Below are positions 36,732-46,446 of a stretch of 64,000 nucleotides of DNA, piece after piece. Within the stretch, counting starts at the first letter, position 1; every line of letters begins with the position of its first letter. Below the pieces are notes generated by a model. It was not told the origin of the DNA. It searched no databases and worked only from the letters and a program-made list of their open reading frames with translations. The stretch is from the NCBI GenBank assembly GCA_963697205.1, contig CAVONB010000015.1, forward strand, positions 62,001 to 126,000, read 5' to 3'. Source of the DNA: CAVONB01 sp963697205. GTDB taxonomy: Bacteria; Pseudomonadota; Alphaproteobacteria; Rhizobiales; Hyphomicrobiaceae. Both the position numbers and the translations under genes were made by a program.

Positions 36732-37220
36732 GCGGCAACGGCTTCATCCCGGCGAGACACGATTGATCGCATTGCGTCTCGGTGACTGCCAGAATTGCAG
36801 AGGTGCTGGCCGTTCCCGGGCGGGTCTCCGGCTCAACTGTTTTGCGCTGGACGCCGCTGACATTCATCAACCGAATGTTGCCTCGCGCGCCGCGTGGCAG
36901 GAGATGCACCGACGGCCGCGGGGTGGTTGGCACCAGCGGGCGACCGGTGGCGCCTTGTCCGTTTGGCCGATGCGCGAGCCGCGGCTCGATGCTGCGGCGA
37001 CGGGCAACACTGTTACCGGCATGGCGCGATCATCCCCGACATCCCCAGATCATCGCCAGCGACGCCACGGGCGTGTGGACCGTCGCCACCGAATCGCGGG
37101 ACATCCAGGCTCATACGCTCGATGTCGACATCGGCGGCGTCCGCGCAAACGATCTGCGCACGAGGACACGGCGGTGTTGCCCATTCGGGCACCGGGTTGC
37201 AGTGGAGCAAGGATAGGTCC
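36732..37220. other. 489-base region without an intact gene; possible fragment
   Basis: No complete gene recognised. One frame (about 37040-37160) reads with protein-like composition, IIASDATGVWTVATESRDIQ followed by AHTLDVDIGG, but lacks a credible start or end. A neighbouring frame overlaps it. It may be a small gene broken by an indel, or chance. No terminator seen after the response regulator. Confidence 0.3.
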
Positions 37221-37742
37221 ATGGCCGTTGAAGCACTCGTCACGCCACTCCTGAACGTGGGCTTGTTCCAGGGTCTGAGCCCGCTGCAATTGGCGAAGAT
37301 CGCGAAGGTCAGCGAGCGCATCGTGTTCAAGCCGGACGAGGTCGTGATTCGAGCGGGCGACGAAGGCGATGCGGCGTTTCTGATCGTGGCCGGCGAGGCC
37401 ATGCGCATCAATGATCCGACCGATCCGGAAGACATGCCGCTGGCGCCGAGCACGCTGGTCGGCGAGATGGCGATGCTGGTCGAGACGGAGCATTCCGCCA
37501 CGGTCGTCACCCGCAGCAAGGTTCGCGCGATGAAGATCACGCGCGAGGCGCTGCATGGTCTGATGCTCGAGGATCCCGGACTTGCGGAGCATTTCCTCGG
37601 CAAGATCGTCGCGCGGCTCGGTGTGCTGGCCGACGAACTCCGCCGGATCGACGCCGGACTGGCGGTTGGTGACGATCGCGAGGCGGGCGCCGCGCCGGCC
37701 GAGGATGAAGCCGACGGCGCGCGCGCAGCGACCTTGCACTGA
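37221..37742 (+). CDS. Cyclic nucleotide-binding domain protein
   Basis: 173 residues. A single Crp-type cNMP-binding domain (about residues 10-125): NVGLFQGLSPLQLAKIAKVS, VVIRAGDEGDAAFLIVAGEA, LVGEMAMLVETEHSATVVTR, KITREALHGLMLEDP. The conserved GE of the phosphate-binding cassette is present (VGEMAML), but the following R-x-A pattern reads HSATVV, so nucleotide binding is uncertain. There is no HTH, so it is not a Crp/Fnr transcription factor. The tail is charged and Ala-rich. Partner unknown. Confidence 0.83.
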   Translation: MAVEALVTPLLNVGLFQGLSPLQLAKIAKVSERIVFKPDEVVIRAGDEGDAAFLIVAGEAMRINDPTDPEDMPLAPSTLVGEMAMLVETEHSATVVTRSKVRAMKITREALHGLMLEDPGLAEHFLGKIVARLGVLADELRRIDAGLAVGDDREAGAAPAEDEADGARAATLH

Positions 37743-38139
37743 GCGGCCTCGACCGCGCTTCCCAGGCATCACGTCTTCACAGCGAGCCGCGCTCCTGCGG
37801 CTGGACGCGCCAGTGTGCGCGGTATCGCTGCACTTGGACCGTATGGGATCCCTGAAATGGAAACGCCCAACCCCGGGGGGAGGGGTTGGGCGTCGTTAGC
37901 GCTTTTCGCGCAGGCACCGGGAGGGAAGCCGGTGCCGCAGGTGATGCCGTCGGCTAGACGGGGGGCACTACCGATACAGGGTGGCACCACCTGACTGACA
38001 GTGATCTAAGCGCATCACCGGGAAGTTCAATAGGGGGATTGGGATATCTTCACGAAATTGTTACTGGTTGTTTCATGGCGGGCTGATTCGATCGTCGGCG
38101 CCCGGCCCGACCCCAGCAGCGGCTGGCAGCCGCTAAGCC
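37743..38139. other. Convergent intergenic region with terminator
   Basis: 397 bases between the cNMP-binding gene and the convergent lolA stop. Apart from the stem-loop at 37864-37892 I see no gene or RNA. Short ORFs on both strands here look random. Confidence 0.45.
37864..37892. terminator. Strong stem-loop, probable terminator
   Basis: CGCCCAACCCC (37864-37874), loop of seven bases, GGGGTTGGGCG (37882-37892): an eleven-base perfect stem. The downstream tract TCGTTAGCGCTTTT is only partly U-rich, so termination is likely but not certain. Confidence 0.7.
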
Positions 38140-38853
38140 TCAGAACCTGTGCTGTATTTTCACGTCGAAGATGGTAGGGTCAATCTTCTCCGCTACCGTG
38201 ATATCCGACAGCTCAACTCGGGTATCGAGGCCCTGGGCGTCTGTGGTGACCCACTCCTTGAGCTCCAGCTCGGGCTTCTTGACCAGCACCAGCTTGATCT
38301 TGCCGGGGGTGTCGGGGCTCTTGTCCTGGACCGTCAGGACGATGGTGTCGTCCGCCTCCTGAACGTCGGTCACCTTGGCATCGCGCAGCAGGTCGACATC
38401 CTTGCGCAGCAGAATGCGGAAGGGCGTGTTGTCGAGCTCGATGACATCTTCGTTGCGCGTGTCGTGATCCTGCACGCGCAGAAGCGTGCCGTTGGAGACG
38501 ATGATCTGCTTGCTGGGCAGCGCATAATCGAAGCGGAACCGACCGGGACGCTTGAGGTAGAACTTGCCGCGCATGCGCTTGTTGGCTGCGTCGGTCTGGA
38601 TGAAGCGGCCCTTCAGGTCGATCACGCCGTTGAAATATCCCGATACTTTATTGATCGTCTCGACCTGAGCGGCCTGGAGTGTCACGCCCTGCGCGGACGG
38701 GTTGTCGGGCGAGACTTTCGCGTTCCAATTGGCGCCGACGGGGTTGCCGGCCGGTGCCTGTGCTGCCGCGCCTTGCGCTCCGGCGTCGGTTGCGGCCGCG
38801 ACCAGTCCGACACAGGCGAAAACGGCCGAGACGACCAGCGACAGTCGAGCCAT
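38140..38853 (-). CDS. lolA: Outer-membrane lipoprotein carrier protein LolA
   Basis: Periplasmic chaperone that ferries lipoproteins from LolCDE to the outer membrane. 237 residues. Signal peptide MARLSLVVSAVFACVGLVAA ending near DAGAQG. The LolA core follows: GVIDLKGRFIQTDAANKRMR, GKFYLKRPGRFRFDYALPSK, IVSNGTLLRVQDHDTRN, ending IDPTIFDVKIQHRF. It lies downstream of ftsK on the same strand, as in many alphaproteobacteria. Confidence 0.92.
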   Translation of the reverse strand: MARLSLVVSAVFACVGLVAAATDAGAQGAAAQAPAGNPVGANWNAKVSPDNPSAQGVTLQAAQVETINKVSGYFNGVIDLKGRFIQTDAANKRMRGKFYLKRPGRFRFDYALPSKQIIVSNGTLLRVQDHDTRNEDVIELDNTPFRILLRKDVDLLRDAKVTDVQEADDTIVLTVQDKSPDTPGKIKLVLVKKPELELKEWVTTDAQGLDTRVELSDITVAEKIDPTIFDVKIQHRF

Positions 38854-39029
38854 GAGATTGCGTGCCCCGCGATGTTCAGATGTGCCTACAGACCCCTTGA
38901 TTCGGCACTGTGACTAACATTGCGACGAGATAGAGGCGACTGGCGGGGCGCGCACGGCGGGGGAAAAGTCCGTGGCAGCACGACCACGCGGCGTGCGTAC
39001 GCACATCGGCAGAGGACACCGATGGTGGA

Positions 39030-41577
39030 TCAGGCGGCGTCGGAGCCGGCTCCCGCTGAGGCCAGGATCTCGCGCCTGCCGACCTGATTGGCGGGGCTGA
39101 TGATGCCTTCGCGCTCCATCCGCTCGATGAGATCGGCGGCGCGATTGTATCCGATCGAGAGGCGGCGCTGGATATAGCTGGTGGACGCCTTGCGGTCGCG
39201 GAGCACGATCGCGACGGCCTTGTCGAATAGGTCGTCACCGCCGGGCGCGCCGCCGGAAGCGGCACGATCGTCGGCGGATTGCGGTCCGTCGGTGATGCCG
39301 TCGATGTAGCGCGGCTCGCCCTGCTCGGCGAGCGCGCGCGCGACCGTCTCGACCTCGTCGTCGGCGACGTAGGCGCCGTGGACACGCACGACCTGGCCTG
39401 CCGCCGTTGGAGAACAGCATGTCGCCCTGACCCAGCAGCTGCTCGGCGCCCTGTTCGTTCAGGATCGTGCGGCTGTCGATGCGGGAGGCGACCTTGAAGC
39501 TGATGCGGGTGGGGAAGTTGGCCTTGATCGTGCCGGTGATGATGTCGACGGACGGGCGCTGCGTCGCCATGATGAGATGGATGCCGGCGGCGCGGGCCAT
39601 CTGCGCCAGGCGCTGCACTGCCGCCTCGATCTCCTTGCCGGCCACGATCATCAGATCGGCGAACTCGTCGACCACGACCACGATGTAAGGCATCGGCTCG
39701 AGCGACATCTCCTCCTGCTCGTAGACGGCCTGACCGGTGTCGGCGTCGAAGCCGGTCTGCACGGTGCGCGCCAGCGGCTCGCCACGCTTTGCCGCGTTGC
39801 GGACGCGGTTGTTGTAGACGTCGATGTTGCGGACGGCGAGCTTGGACATGCGCTTGTAGCGCTCCTCCATTTCGGCCACGACCCAATTCAGCGCCGCAAC
39901 GGCCTTCTGTGGCTCGGTGACGACCGGGCAGAGCAGATGGGGGATGCCGTTATAGACCGACAGCTCCAGCATCTTGGGGTCGATCATCAGGAACCGGCAC
40001 TCCTCGGGCGTCACCCGGTAGAGCAGCGACAGGACCATCGCGTTGACGCCGACCGACTTGCCCGAGCCAGTGGTGCCGGCGACCAGCAGGTGAGGCATGC
40101 GCGCGAGATCGACGACCACGGGCTCGCCGGAGATCGACTTGCCCAGCGCCAGGGGCAGGGTTGCGTTGGCGTTGCGGTAGGCGTCCGCTTCCAGCACCTC
40201 GCGCAGCAGCACCGGCTCGCGGCGCACGTTCGGCAGCTCGATGCCGATGGCGTTGCGGCCGGGCACGACGGCGACGCGCGTGGAGCTTGCACTCATCGAG
40301 CGGGCGATGTCGTCGGCGAGGCCGATGACGCGCGCGGACTTGGTGCCGCGGGCGGGCTCGAGCTCGAACAGCGTGACGACGGGGCCGGGGTGGATCTCCT
40401 TGATCGCGCCCTTGACGCCGAAATCGGCCAGCACGTCCTCGAGCAGGCGGGCGTTGCCGCGCAGCACGGTCTGGGTGAATTCGGGACCGGCCGCCGACGC
40501 CGCAGGACGCTTCAACAGATTGACGTTCGGCTTGCGGTAGGACGCCTGCTGCGGCTGCCGGCGCATGAGGCCGCCGAGAAATCCCGTCTTGCGATCGCCG
40601 GCCGCCTGCGGCGGCGCGGCCGCGGCGGGCGTGGAGCGGGCGGGCTCGCTGCCGGCGGGTGCAAAGCGGCGCGCGATGGCGAGGCTGTCGACATCGGTCG
40701 AGGCATCGAAGGCACCGCCGCGCGGGGCGCGTGCCGGCGCAGCATGGTCATGGATCGGCGCCTCGGGCTCGTCGACCCAGTCGGGTTGCGGCGCGAACGG
40801 CGTGGCGGACGCGGCGTTCGACGCGTGCATCGGCAGGACGGGCTCTGGGCTCAGCGGCGGCGCGCGCTCGAAGCGCGGCTCGTCGCGCCAGTCGGAGACG
40901 GTGGGGGCCGGCCGGCGCACGACGGGCGGGGGCATGTCAGGCGCGTCGGCGTAACGGTCCCGCCGGGGGCGGCGCGTCGACCGGCGCACGGCCTGGAGAA
41001 GGTCTCCAAGGCTCTGGCCGAGCGAGCGGGCAAGCAGGGCCGCACCGCCGCCGAACAGCAACAGGCCGGCGACCGCGCCGCTGCGCTTGGGGTTCAAGAA
41101 GCTCAACAGGTTGGCAGCCAGCGAATAGACTAGATCGCCGACGATGCCGCCGAAGCCGTGATGGAGTGGCCAGCTCGCGGGCGTCCACAGCGCGCTCAAG
41201 GCGCCCGACAATGTGAGCACGGCCAACGGGTAGAGCAGCAGCTTGCCGCGCAGGCGAACGGGATCGGCGCTCGCGACCAGCTCGAGGGCCCAGAACATCG
41301 GAACGAGCAGCGCGAAGGCGGCGCCGAGGCCGAGCATCTGCAGCATCAGATCGGAGGCGACGGCGCCAAGGGGGCCCGCCCAGTTGCGCGCGGCGCCGCC
41401 GGTGGCATGCGTCAGGCTCGGGTCGGAGACCGACCAGGACAGCAGGGCCACCCACAGGGCCGCCACGACGAGCAGGATGACGGCACCGACAACGCGCCCA
41501 GCCGTTCGCCTCAGCTGGCCCTCGAGCGTCTCGGGCAGCAGTCGCTGGACATCGGCAGTGGCGGTCTCGAGTTGCAT
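39030..41577 (-). CDS. ftsK: DNA translocase FtsK, one frameshift
   Basis: Septal DNA pump needed for chromosome segregation and division. Start 41577 gives MQLETATADVQRLLPETLEG; four membrane segments follow in about 150 residues (AVILLVVAALWVALLSWSV; LYPLAVLTLSGALSALW). Then a Pro/Arg-rich linker, the motor with Walker A LLVAGTTGSGKSVGVNAMVL and Walker B YIVVVVDEFADLMIV, and LIMATQRPSVDIITGTIKAN. The frame breaks near 39405 after MLFSNGG. The second frame has GAYVADDEVETVARAL and the gamma winged helix STSYIQRRLSIGYNRAADLI. Alternative start 41610. About 849 residues. Confidence 0.95.
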
Positions 41578-41632
41578 ACTCGGCACGAAAAGGACGGTTG
41601 GGGCCGACATCGCGGCCGACGTCCTCGGCCAT

Positions 41633-42869
41633 TCAGTCAGCGATCGAAACGATGCGCTCCAGCGCCTCGCGGATGGTTGCGGGATCGTGGACGAGGGCCA
41701 CCCGGACGTACTTATCGCCAGGGTTCGTTCCGTCCCGCCCCCGCTGCGCGAGGTAGGCACCTGGTAACACCTTGACACCGCATCGTTGCCAGAGGGTTAC
41801 CGTGGCCTCAACGCTGCCGCCGGCCTGTTCCATATCGAGCCATAGAAAAAAGCCACCTGCGGGCCTGCGGTAGCCGAAGCGGGTGCCCAGGATCTCGTCG
41901 CACAAGTCGTACTTGAGGCGGTAGGCCTGCCGGTTGACGGCGACGTGCTGCTCCTCGGCCCAGATGGCGGCGGAGGCGGCCTGTGTCGGGCCCGGCATCT
42001 GCGGGCCGCATACGTTCCTGATCTCGGCCAGGGTCTCCAGGAAATCGCCGTCCCCGGCACAGAAGCCCGAGCGCAGGCCGGGGAGGTTCGAGCGCTTTGA
42101 TAACGAATTGAAAACAATGACATTCTTGAATCGCTCCGGCGTCGCGGCGGCGATCTGTAGGGCGCCGGGCGGGGGCTCGGCGGTGTAGATCTCGGAGTAG
42201 CATTCGTCCGAGAACAGCATGAAATCGTAGCGGCGGGCCAGGTCCAGCGCGCGCGCGATGTAGGCGGCGTCCGCCGAGGCGCCCTGCGGGTTGGCGGGCG
42301 AGCAAAGGTAGAAGGCGACGGTGCGGGCGAGCAGGTCGGGCTCGCGTTCCAGCGCGTCGAGGTCGGGCAGGTGGCCGGTCGCCTCGGTCGCGTTCAGGTA
42401 GACGGGCTCGGCGTCGAAGGCGAGCGCGGCGCCGATGTAGACGGCGTAATAGGGGTTCGGCAGCAGGACGGCGGGGCGGCCCGACACCTGCTTCCTGCCG
42501 ATCGCGGGCATCAGGGCGTAGAACAGGCCTTCGCGGGAGCCGTTCAGGGGGTGGACCTCGCGGGATGCGTCGACAGCACTCGCCCAGACCGTAGCGGCGG
42601 CCGATCCAGGCGGCGATGGACTGACGGAGCGCGTCGGTGCCGCGAATCGGCGGGTACTTGGCGAAGAGGGCCTCGGTCTCCTTGATCTTGTCGACGACGA
42701 ACGACGGCATCTCCTCGCGCGGCTCGCCGATGGTCATGTCGATGACCTTGGCATGGCCGGACTCGTAGGGGGCGATCAGCTGGCGTGTGCGGGTGAACGG
42801 CGACAGGATCGCGCCCTGGGCGAGGGCTGCGAGGCCGGTCGGGGCGGATGTCGGGTCGGCGGAGGGCAT
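41633..42869 (-). CDS. PLP-dependent aminotransferase class I/II, one frameshift
   Basis: About 411 residues. N-terminus: KVIDMTIGEPREEMPSFVVD and KYPPIRGTDALRQSIAAWIG. The frame changes near 42580; the other frame continues to AVLLPNPYYAVYIGAALAFD, FLCSPANPQG-type YLCSPANPQGASAD, SDECYSEIY (Asp/Tyr for PLP) and the Schiff-base Lys in VFNSLSKRSNLPGLRSGFC. In Rhizobiales the aminotransferase beside ftsK is often annotated as aspartate or succinyldiaminopimelate aminotransferase (DapC); I cannot separate these from sequence alone. It lies 55 bases upstream of ftsK. Confidence 0.87.
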
Positions 42870-42961
42870 GGGTTTGCGGGTTCCGGAAGCGCCAGGGTCG
42901 GTTGGCGTCGTGGCTTAGACCTGGGGGCGTGCGGGGGCAAGTGGGGTGGTGGCCGGCAGGT

Positions 42962-43010
42962 GCGAGGGCGCTGCCCTCGCGCTCCCGCCAGGGTCTTGGA
43001 CCCTGGACCC
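42962..43010. repeat. Double-hairpin intergenic repeat
   Basis: Two adjacent palindromes: GCGAGGG-5-CCCTCGC (42962-42980) and CCAGGGTC-TTG-GACCCTGG (42988-43006), ending GGACCC. This layout resembles a GC-rich intergenic repeat known in many alphaproteobacterial genomes. It lies between the aminotransferase start and the TIR gene stop and may end transcription of the TIR operon. Confidence 0.6.
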
Positions 43011-43033
43011 GATATGGGGGCGCGGCGGGCCAG

Positions 43034-43759
43034 TCAGAACGGCGGCAAGTCGTCGGTCGCGCCGCTGGCTGCCTTGGCTGTCTTGAGCTTGTCGGCCGTG
43101 ACAGGGTCTGCGAGCAAGATGTCGTTGATCTCGCGGGCTATGGCCTCGGCTCTGCGGTTTCGGCGCGGCAACGCCTGATGCTTCGAGATGAAACCGGTCG
43201 GGTCCTCGCCCATCTTGACGGAGATGATCTTCACGCCACGGCCGACGGCGAAGCCGACCTCTTGCTGGGTCCAGAAGCTCTGCGAGAAGCCTGCGGTGTG
43301 AATGGCCAAGAAGGCGTCCATCGAATGAAGGGCCCTCTCGATCTCAGTCTGCCATTCGAGCGTCGGGTGAATGTCCTCGTGCGCGACGAAGCCGCTGATG
43401 CCGAAGGGCGTCAAACACTCACGCAGCCGTGTCGCCTTGTCCTTGTCTTTCGAGATATGGCTGATGAATAGCTTGAAGCGCGGCTCGTTCTGCCAGTTGC
43501 GGGGCAAGCCCCTTGCGATGTGACCTGACGCAGGACGCTCGATGCCGAGTTCATCGGCGACACGCAGAAGAAGCTCGTCGGCGGCGGTCTTGAGGCGGTC
43601 CTTCGCGTAGACACGCTTGCTGTTGAAAACGCCATTGGCCCATTCGAGTGGCGGCAGCTTGAAGCCGCCGAGAAGTTCATCAAGCTCCGTGAACGTGTAA
43701 CGCTTCTGTAGCTCTCTGCCGAGGCGTTCGAGTAGGTCGAGCCGATCTGATACGCGCAT
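43034..43759 (-). CDS. TIR domain protein
   Basis: 241 residues. N-terminal ~90 residues are helical (RLDLLERLGRELQKRYTFTE; VYAKDRLKTAADELLLRVAD) and resemble the small adaptor domains placed before effectors in bacterial conflict systems. Residues ~95-195 form a TIR domain: FKLFISHISKDKDKATRLRE, GISGFVAHEDIHPTLEWQTE, SFWTQQEVGFAVGRGVKIIS. Glu167 in WTQQEVG fits the catalytic Glu of NAD-cleaving TIRs. The tail is short and charged. It lies 46 bases downstream of a coiled-coil/zinc-ribbon gene on the same strand. I infer an NAD-depleting defence effector; no known Thoeris ThsA or similar is nearby. Confidence 0.85.
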   Translation of the reverse strand: MRVSDRLDLLERLGRELQKRYTFTELDELLGGFKLPPLEWANGVFNSKRVYAKDRLKTAADELLLRVADELGIERPASGHIARGLPRNWQNEPRFKLFISHISKDKDKATRLRECLTPFGISGFVAHEDIHPTLEWQTEIERALHSMDAFLAIHTAGFSQSFWTQQEVGFAVGRGVKIISVKMGEDPTGFISKHQALPRRNRRAEAIAREINDILLADPVTADKLKTAKAASGATDDLPPF

Positions 43760-43805
43760 GGCTGGCTCGATGGCCCGCGTTGATGCTGGCTTCGGCTAAG
43801 TTGGC

Positions 43806-44282
43806 TCAGTTGTCCCAGTCGGAGTTTCGACCGAGCGTGATTTGCCACTTGCATGGCCTGCACTCGACCACGCGATGAGTGCTGCCAGTGTGCAGCGTCT
43901 GAACGATAGACTTCTCGCCCTTGTCGAAGCATGTCGGGCAGAGCCAGTGAATTGGCTCGCCTGGCTTGGCGTGCTCTGGCCGAAGCTCGTAAGCGAAAGT
44001 GTCGCCGCCGAAGTTTTTCAACTGGTAGCGCGCCTTCTCGGCGGCCCAGCCTTCGGCCTCTGCGAGCTTGGCTTGCAGGTCAGTGATCCGCTGCCCCATC
44101 TCAAGCGCGTTGATCTGAGCCGCCATGGCGTTCTGTTGCGCAACCATGATCACGTCCTGCAGCTCGCCAATCTTCTGCTGCATCAGCGCGTGGTCGCGAA
44201 TGTCTTTCATGGCGCCAAGTATGCCGAACCCCGTCTTGAATGATGTCAGCATTGCGGCCCATGAGCCTGGATCCATCAGCAT
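43806..44282 (-). CDS. Coiled-coil protein with C-terminal zinc ribbon
   Basis: 158 residues from ATG 44282 (alternative 44276). Residues ~30-85 form a coiled coil (QQKIGELQDVIMVAQQNAMA; ITDLQAKLAEAEGWAAEKAR). The segment RYQLKNFGGDTFAYELRPEH leads to a zinc ribbon with Cys115, Cys118, Cys141 and Cys144 (HWLCPTCFDKGEK; VVECRPCKW). Similar unnamed proteins occur in prophages and mobile islands. Directly upstream of the TIR gene, so probably co-transcribed. A sensor or partner role for the TIR protein is inference. The ORF extends to 44444 without conserved residues. Confidence 0.7.
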   Translation of the reverse strand: MLMDPGSWAAMLTSFKTGFGILGAMKDIRDHALMQQKIGELQDVIMVAQQNAMAAQINALEMGQRITDLQAKLAEAEGWAAEKARYQLKNFGGDTFAYELRPEHAKPGEPIHWLCPTCFDKGEKSIVQTLHTGSTHRVVECRPCKWQITLGRNSDWDN

Positions 44283-44388
44283 GTGCAAACCTCGTGATGG
44301 CGCGGATCCGGACCGCGCGTTGCTGCCTGCCATGCAACCGATTCGGGGCACGGCGAGGGCCATCGTGCGGACCGTCCACAGACGATAA

Positions 44389-44420
44389 GACGTTTCCATT
44401 TTTGGTCGTAAGGTGAGGTT
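44389..44420. repeat. Degenerate copy of the 45083 repeat arm
   Basis: GACGTTTCCATTTTTGGTCG followed by TAAGGTGAGGT. It parallels GACGGTTCCATTTTGGTCGT... at 45086 (same CATTTTGGTCGT and GGCGAGGT-like blocks) with a few substitutions and an extra T. Confidence 0.5.
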
Positions 44421-44458
44421 GGAAGGCCTGCGACCTCGGGGCAATGCAATACCTGGCT

Positions 44459-44532
44459 GGGGACACGCACCATTTTCCTGGGAGGGATATCAGCCGGGGC
44501 GGGGGACGAACCAGAAAATGGTGCATGTCCCC
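44459..44532. repeat. REP-like palindrome, type 1 (ACCATTTT)
   Basis: GGGGACACGCACCATTTTC (44459-44477) and GAAAATGGTGCATGTCCCC (44514-44532) are inverted copies with one mismatch, around a 36-base spacer. It lies between the VOC gene and the zinc-ribbon gene. It shares the GGGGAC...CATTTT frame with the two type-2 elements downstream. Confidence 0.8.
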
Positions 44533-44565
44533 GGGTGCGCTTTTGGCGGCCCCGTTTTCCCTTGC

Positions 44566-44982
44566 TCAAGCCTTGGTCGGCTCCACCCACGGATCATAGC
44601 TGCCGATGGACCAGAGGTGGCCTTCGGGGTCGCGGCAGGAGAAGCCGCGGCCGCCGTAGTCCTGGTCGGCGATCTCGGTGACGATCTCGGCGCCGGCGGC
44701 CTTGGCGAGGGCATAGACGGCGTCGGCATCGAAGACGAGGACGTAGGGGCTCTGCGTCGTGCCGCCGAGCGTGGCGGGGGTGGATTGGAGCTTGCCGAAG
44801 GCATCGTCGCGCACCGAGCCGATCATGATCATGCCCTGGCCGAGGGTGAGCTGCGCGTGGGCGATGCCGCCCACGTCATCCTCGACGACGAGGTGCGGCG
44901 CAAAACCGAACGCCTTGCGCAGCCAGCTGATCATCGCCTTGGCATCGCGGTAGCGCAGGCAGGGGATCACAGTGCTCGGCAT
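44566..44982 (-). CDS. VOC (glyoxalase/bleomycin-resistance-like) family protein
   Basis: 138 residues from ATG 44982 (MPSTVIPCLRYRDAKAMISW). Paired beta-alpha-beta-beta-beta units: FGFAPHLVVEDDVGGIAHAQ, LTLGQGMIMIGSV, then SPYVLVFDADAVYALAKAAG and YGGRGFSCRDPEGHLWSIGS. The closing RDPEGHLW segment is typical of the family. The specific substrate cannot be told. The ORF upstream to 45198 runs through a repeat and is not coding. It sits between two REP-like palindromes. Confidence 0.87.
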   Translation of the reverse strand: MPSTVIPCLRYRDAKAMISWLRKAFGFAPHLVVEDDVGGIAHAQLTLGQGMIMIGSVRDDAFGKLQSTPATLGGTTQSPYVLVFDADAVYALAKAAGAEIVTEIADQDYGGRGFSCRDPEGHLWSIGSYDPWVEPTKA

Positions 44983-45082
44983 CTCAATCGGCTCCTTGTC
45001 GGACTTGCGTGGGCATGTCCCAACGCGCGAACGCCGGTCAAGGTGACTGCCCTTCGCACCGCGGCGACAATGGGGCGACAAT

Positions 45083-45153
45083 GGGGACGGTTCCATTTTG
45101 GTCGTGCGGCGAGGTCGCGCGAACCGCGGTCGGGCGAAAATGGAACCGGCCCC
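45083..45153. repeat. REP-like palindrome, type 2 (GGTTCCATTTT), copy 1
   Basis: GGGGACGGTTCCATTTT (45083-45099) and AAAATGGAACCGGCCCC (45137-45153) are inverted with one mismatch, followed by AATTTCC. Just before it GCGACAATGGG is repeated in tandem. It lies between the VOC gene and the MetE-like gene. Confidence 0.85.
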
Positions 45154-45253
45154 AATTTCCGGCGAGGCTTGACTTCCATGGGCCCCCATCGTTGCCATGA
45201 GGCATCATAAGCGCCATCGGCCGAGGCGCGCCAACAAGCCGGAGGAAACACAG

Positions 45254-46438
45254 ATGTTCGTCGCCACCAATGACAAGGCCCTGCAAACGACCACGACCGG
45301 CGCGCTGCCGCGACCGTCCTGGTACACGGAGAACCTGCGCGGGCAGCCGCTGTCGATCGGATTTTCGCAGCGGGCCTATCGCGAGCAGCATTTCGACTGC
45401 CTCGCCGCCAACGTCGCCATGCAGCACAAGGCGGGCATCGACATCATGGTCGACGGCGACTGCCGGCTCGACGACGACTGGGCGGGGCGGTCGTGGGTCG
45501 CCTATCCGCTGGAGCGCATCGAGGGCGTGGGGCCGGGGCAGCTCGAGGTGCAGCCGGCGGGGTTCCTGTCCGCTGACCGCGGGCCGGGCGACATCATGTG
45601 GGAGGTGATCGAGACGCGGCTGACGCCGCACGTCACGGGGCCGATCGGGAAGACGCGGCTCGAGCTCGACCGGGCGTACAAGGCGATGGCCGGCATGACC
45701 GACAAGCCGTGCAAGATCGGCACGGCGTCGGCGCAGATCCTGACCATGATGGTCAAGAACGACCACTACAAGGACCGCGTGGCGCTGCTGTACGCGCTGT
45801 CGGATGCGCTCAACAAAGAATACCACGCGATGGTCGATGCCGGGGCGCCCTTGATCCAGATCGAGGAGCCGGAGATCCACCAGACGATTCACGACCCGAA
45901 CACGCCGATCAAGGCGGAGACGTGGGTCGATGCGTTCAATCGCGAGGTAAAGGGGTTGCGGCAGCGGACCGAGGTGTGGGCGCATACGTGTTGGGGCAGC
46001 CCCGCCGGCCAGCGCGTGCTGCATGCGACGGCGACCTACGAGCGTGCGCTCAGCTACTACGATCAGCTCGACATCGACGTGCTGTGCATGGAAGGCGCGT
46101 CGAACAAGTGCGCGGAGGTGCCGCTCTACGGAAAGATGATCGGCAAGGACAAGAAGATCGCGGTCGGCATTCTCAACCACCGCTCGCTGCAGGTGGAGCG
46201 GCCGGAGGAGGTGGCGGAGATGATCCGCACGTGCCTCAAGCACATCGAGCCGGAGCGGCTGATCCTGGCGTCGGACTGCGGGTTCGGGCGGCAGGCGATG
46301 AGCCGCATCCACGCGTTCTACAAGATGGTGGCGCTGGTGCGCGGGACGAACATCGTGCGCAAGGAGTTGGGATTGGAGGAGGTCTACATCCCGGCGTGCG
46401 ATCCCAAGCTGTCGATGGTGCCGGTGGCGGGGGTGTGA
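45254..46438 (+). CDS. Cobalamin-independent methionine synthase-like protein (MetE C-terminal family)
   Basis: 394 residues from ATG 45254 with GGAGGAAACA upstream. TIM-barrel of the MetE/UROD superfamily: TTTTGALPRPSWYTENLRGQ, AGAPLIQIEEPEIHQT, EVWAHTCWGSPAGQRV with the zinc-site His-x-Cys type segment, and ERLILASDCGFGRQAMSRIH with the later Cys. It lacks the N-terminal half of full MetE. Related stand-alone proteins act in methyl or thiol transfer; the substrate is unknown. It is flanked on both sides by the same type-2 REP palindrome. Confidence 0.85.
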   Translation: MFVATNDKALQTTTTGALPRPSWYTENLRGQPLSIGFSQRAYREQHFDCLAANVAMQHKAGIDIMVDGDCRLDDDWAGRSWVAYPLERIEGVGPGQLEVQPAGFLSADRGPGDIMWEVIETRLTPHVTGPIGKTRLELDRAYKAMAGMTDKPCKIGTASAQILTMMVKNDHYKDRVALLYALSDALNKEYHAMVDAGAPLIQIEEPEIHQTIHDPNTPIKAETWVDAFNREVKGLRQRTEVWAHTCWGSPAGQRVLHATATYERALSYYDQLDIDVLCMEGASNKCAEVPLYGKMIGKDKKIAVGILNHRSLQVERPEEVAEMIRTCLKHIEPERLILASDCGFGRQAMSRIHAFYKMVALVRGTNIVRKELGLEEVYIPACDPKLSMVPVAGV

Positions 46439-46446
46439 ACGTAAGC

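Noticed and set aside
39577..41133. 518-residue plus-strand ORF
   Set aside because: Antisense to ftsK with skewed composition (His/Asp/Gly-rich) typical of GC-rich shadow frames; ftsK motifs on the minus strand are unambiguous.
43034..44282. Calling the TIR operon a Thoeris system
   Set aside because: No ThsA-like SIR2/SLOG or other known effector is adjacent, and the partner gene is a coiled-coil/zinc-ribbon protein.
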